DNA of 14,845 bases from Dactylosporangium aurantiacum (GTDB lineage: Bacteria > Actinomycetota > Actinomycetes > Mycobacteriales > Micromonosporaceae), in the NCBI RefSeq assembly GCF_000716715.1, contig NZ_JNYJ01000089.1, positions 1 through 14,845 of the forward strand. Reading direction: 5' to 3'. Of the stretch, positions 14,794 through 14,845 are shown in pieces. Under the pieces are notes generated by a model. The model was not told where the DNA came from. It saw only the letters and a program-made list of their open reading frames with translations, and searched no databases. Each line of letters opens with the position of its first letter. Position 1 is the stretch's first letter. The position numbers were made by a program, and so were the translations under genes.

Positions 14794-14845
14794 TGCTGTT
14801 GGAACTCGACGAGGACTGAGAGAGGGCCTTGGCCGGTCGCCCTTC

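Overview
The window is very GC-rich DNA (roughly 70% or more by eye) with strong G/C preference at third codon positions and GTG starts. The protein families look actinobacterial, probably a filamentous actinomycete of the Micromonosporaceae/Streptomyces kind, but no rRNA or housekeeping marker allows a firmer placement.

The theme is handling of sulfide, persulfide and related reactive sulfur. Left to right: a gene-poor, decayed stretch (1-841); a leftward pair, TauE/SafE-type exporter (842-1609) and metallo-beta-lactamase (MBL)/rhodanese fusion (1796-3199); an in-frame relic of a rhodanese domain and a double operator (3240-3543); a decayed exporter tail (3790-4187); a rightward run of 1-Cys peroxiredoxin, OmpR-type response regulator, histidine kinase and OsmC-like protein (4247-7577); an operator and a CsoR-family regulator of the CstR type (7600-7918). 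Then come a leftward set of persulfide dioxygenase-rhodanese fusion, type II sulfide:quinone oxidoreductase and secreted DUF2202 protein (11682 down to 8144); a divergent control region with four operator-like palindromes (11721-11957); and a rightward rhodanese-DUF2892 gene overlapping a second exporter gene (12036-13546). The right flank (13594-14845) holds a decayed peroxiredoxin copy and little else.

Seven 16-bp palindromes of the form ATACCC-N4-GGGTAT or close variants lie upstream of the regulator gene, both dioxygenase-type fusions and the rhodanese-exporter pair. This is good sequence support for one CstR-controlled regulon. The proposed flow is: quinone-linked oxidation of sulfide to persulfide (SQR), oxidation of persulfide to sulfite (MBL/rhodanese fusions), sulfane-sulfur transfer (rhodaneses), sulfite or sulfur-oxyanion export (TauE proteins), and peroxide or hydropersulfide removal (peroxiredoxin, OsmC). 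The two-component system and the DUF2202 protein both carry Met/Gly/His-rich extracytoplasmic stretches, and their place in the pathway is unknown.

The most striking structural point is a reciprocal decay. An exporter-peroxiredoxin unit occurs twice: at 3790-4948 only the peroxiredoxin is intact, and at 12635-about 13830 only the exporter is intact. All identifications are by eye from motifs and length; no database search was run.
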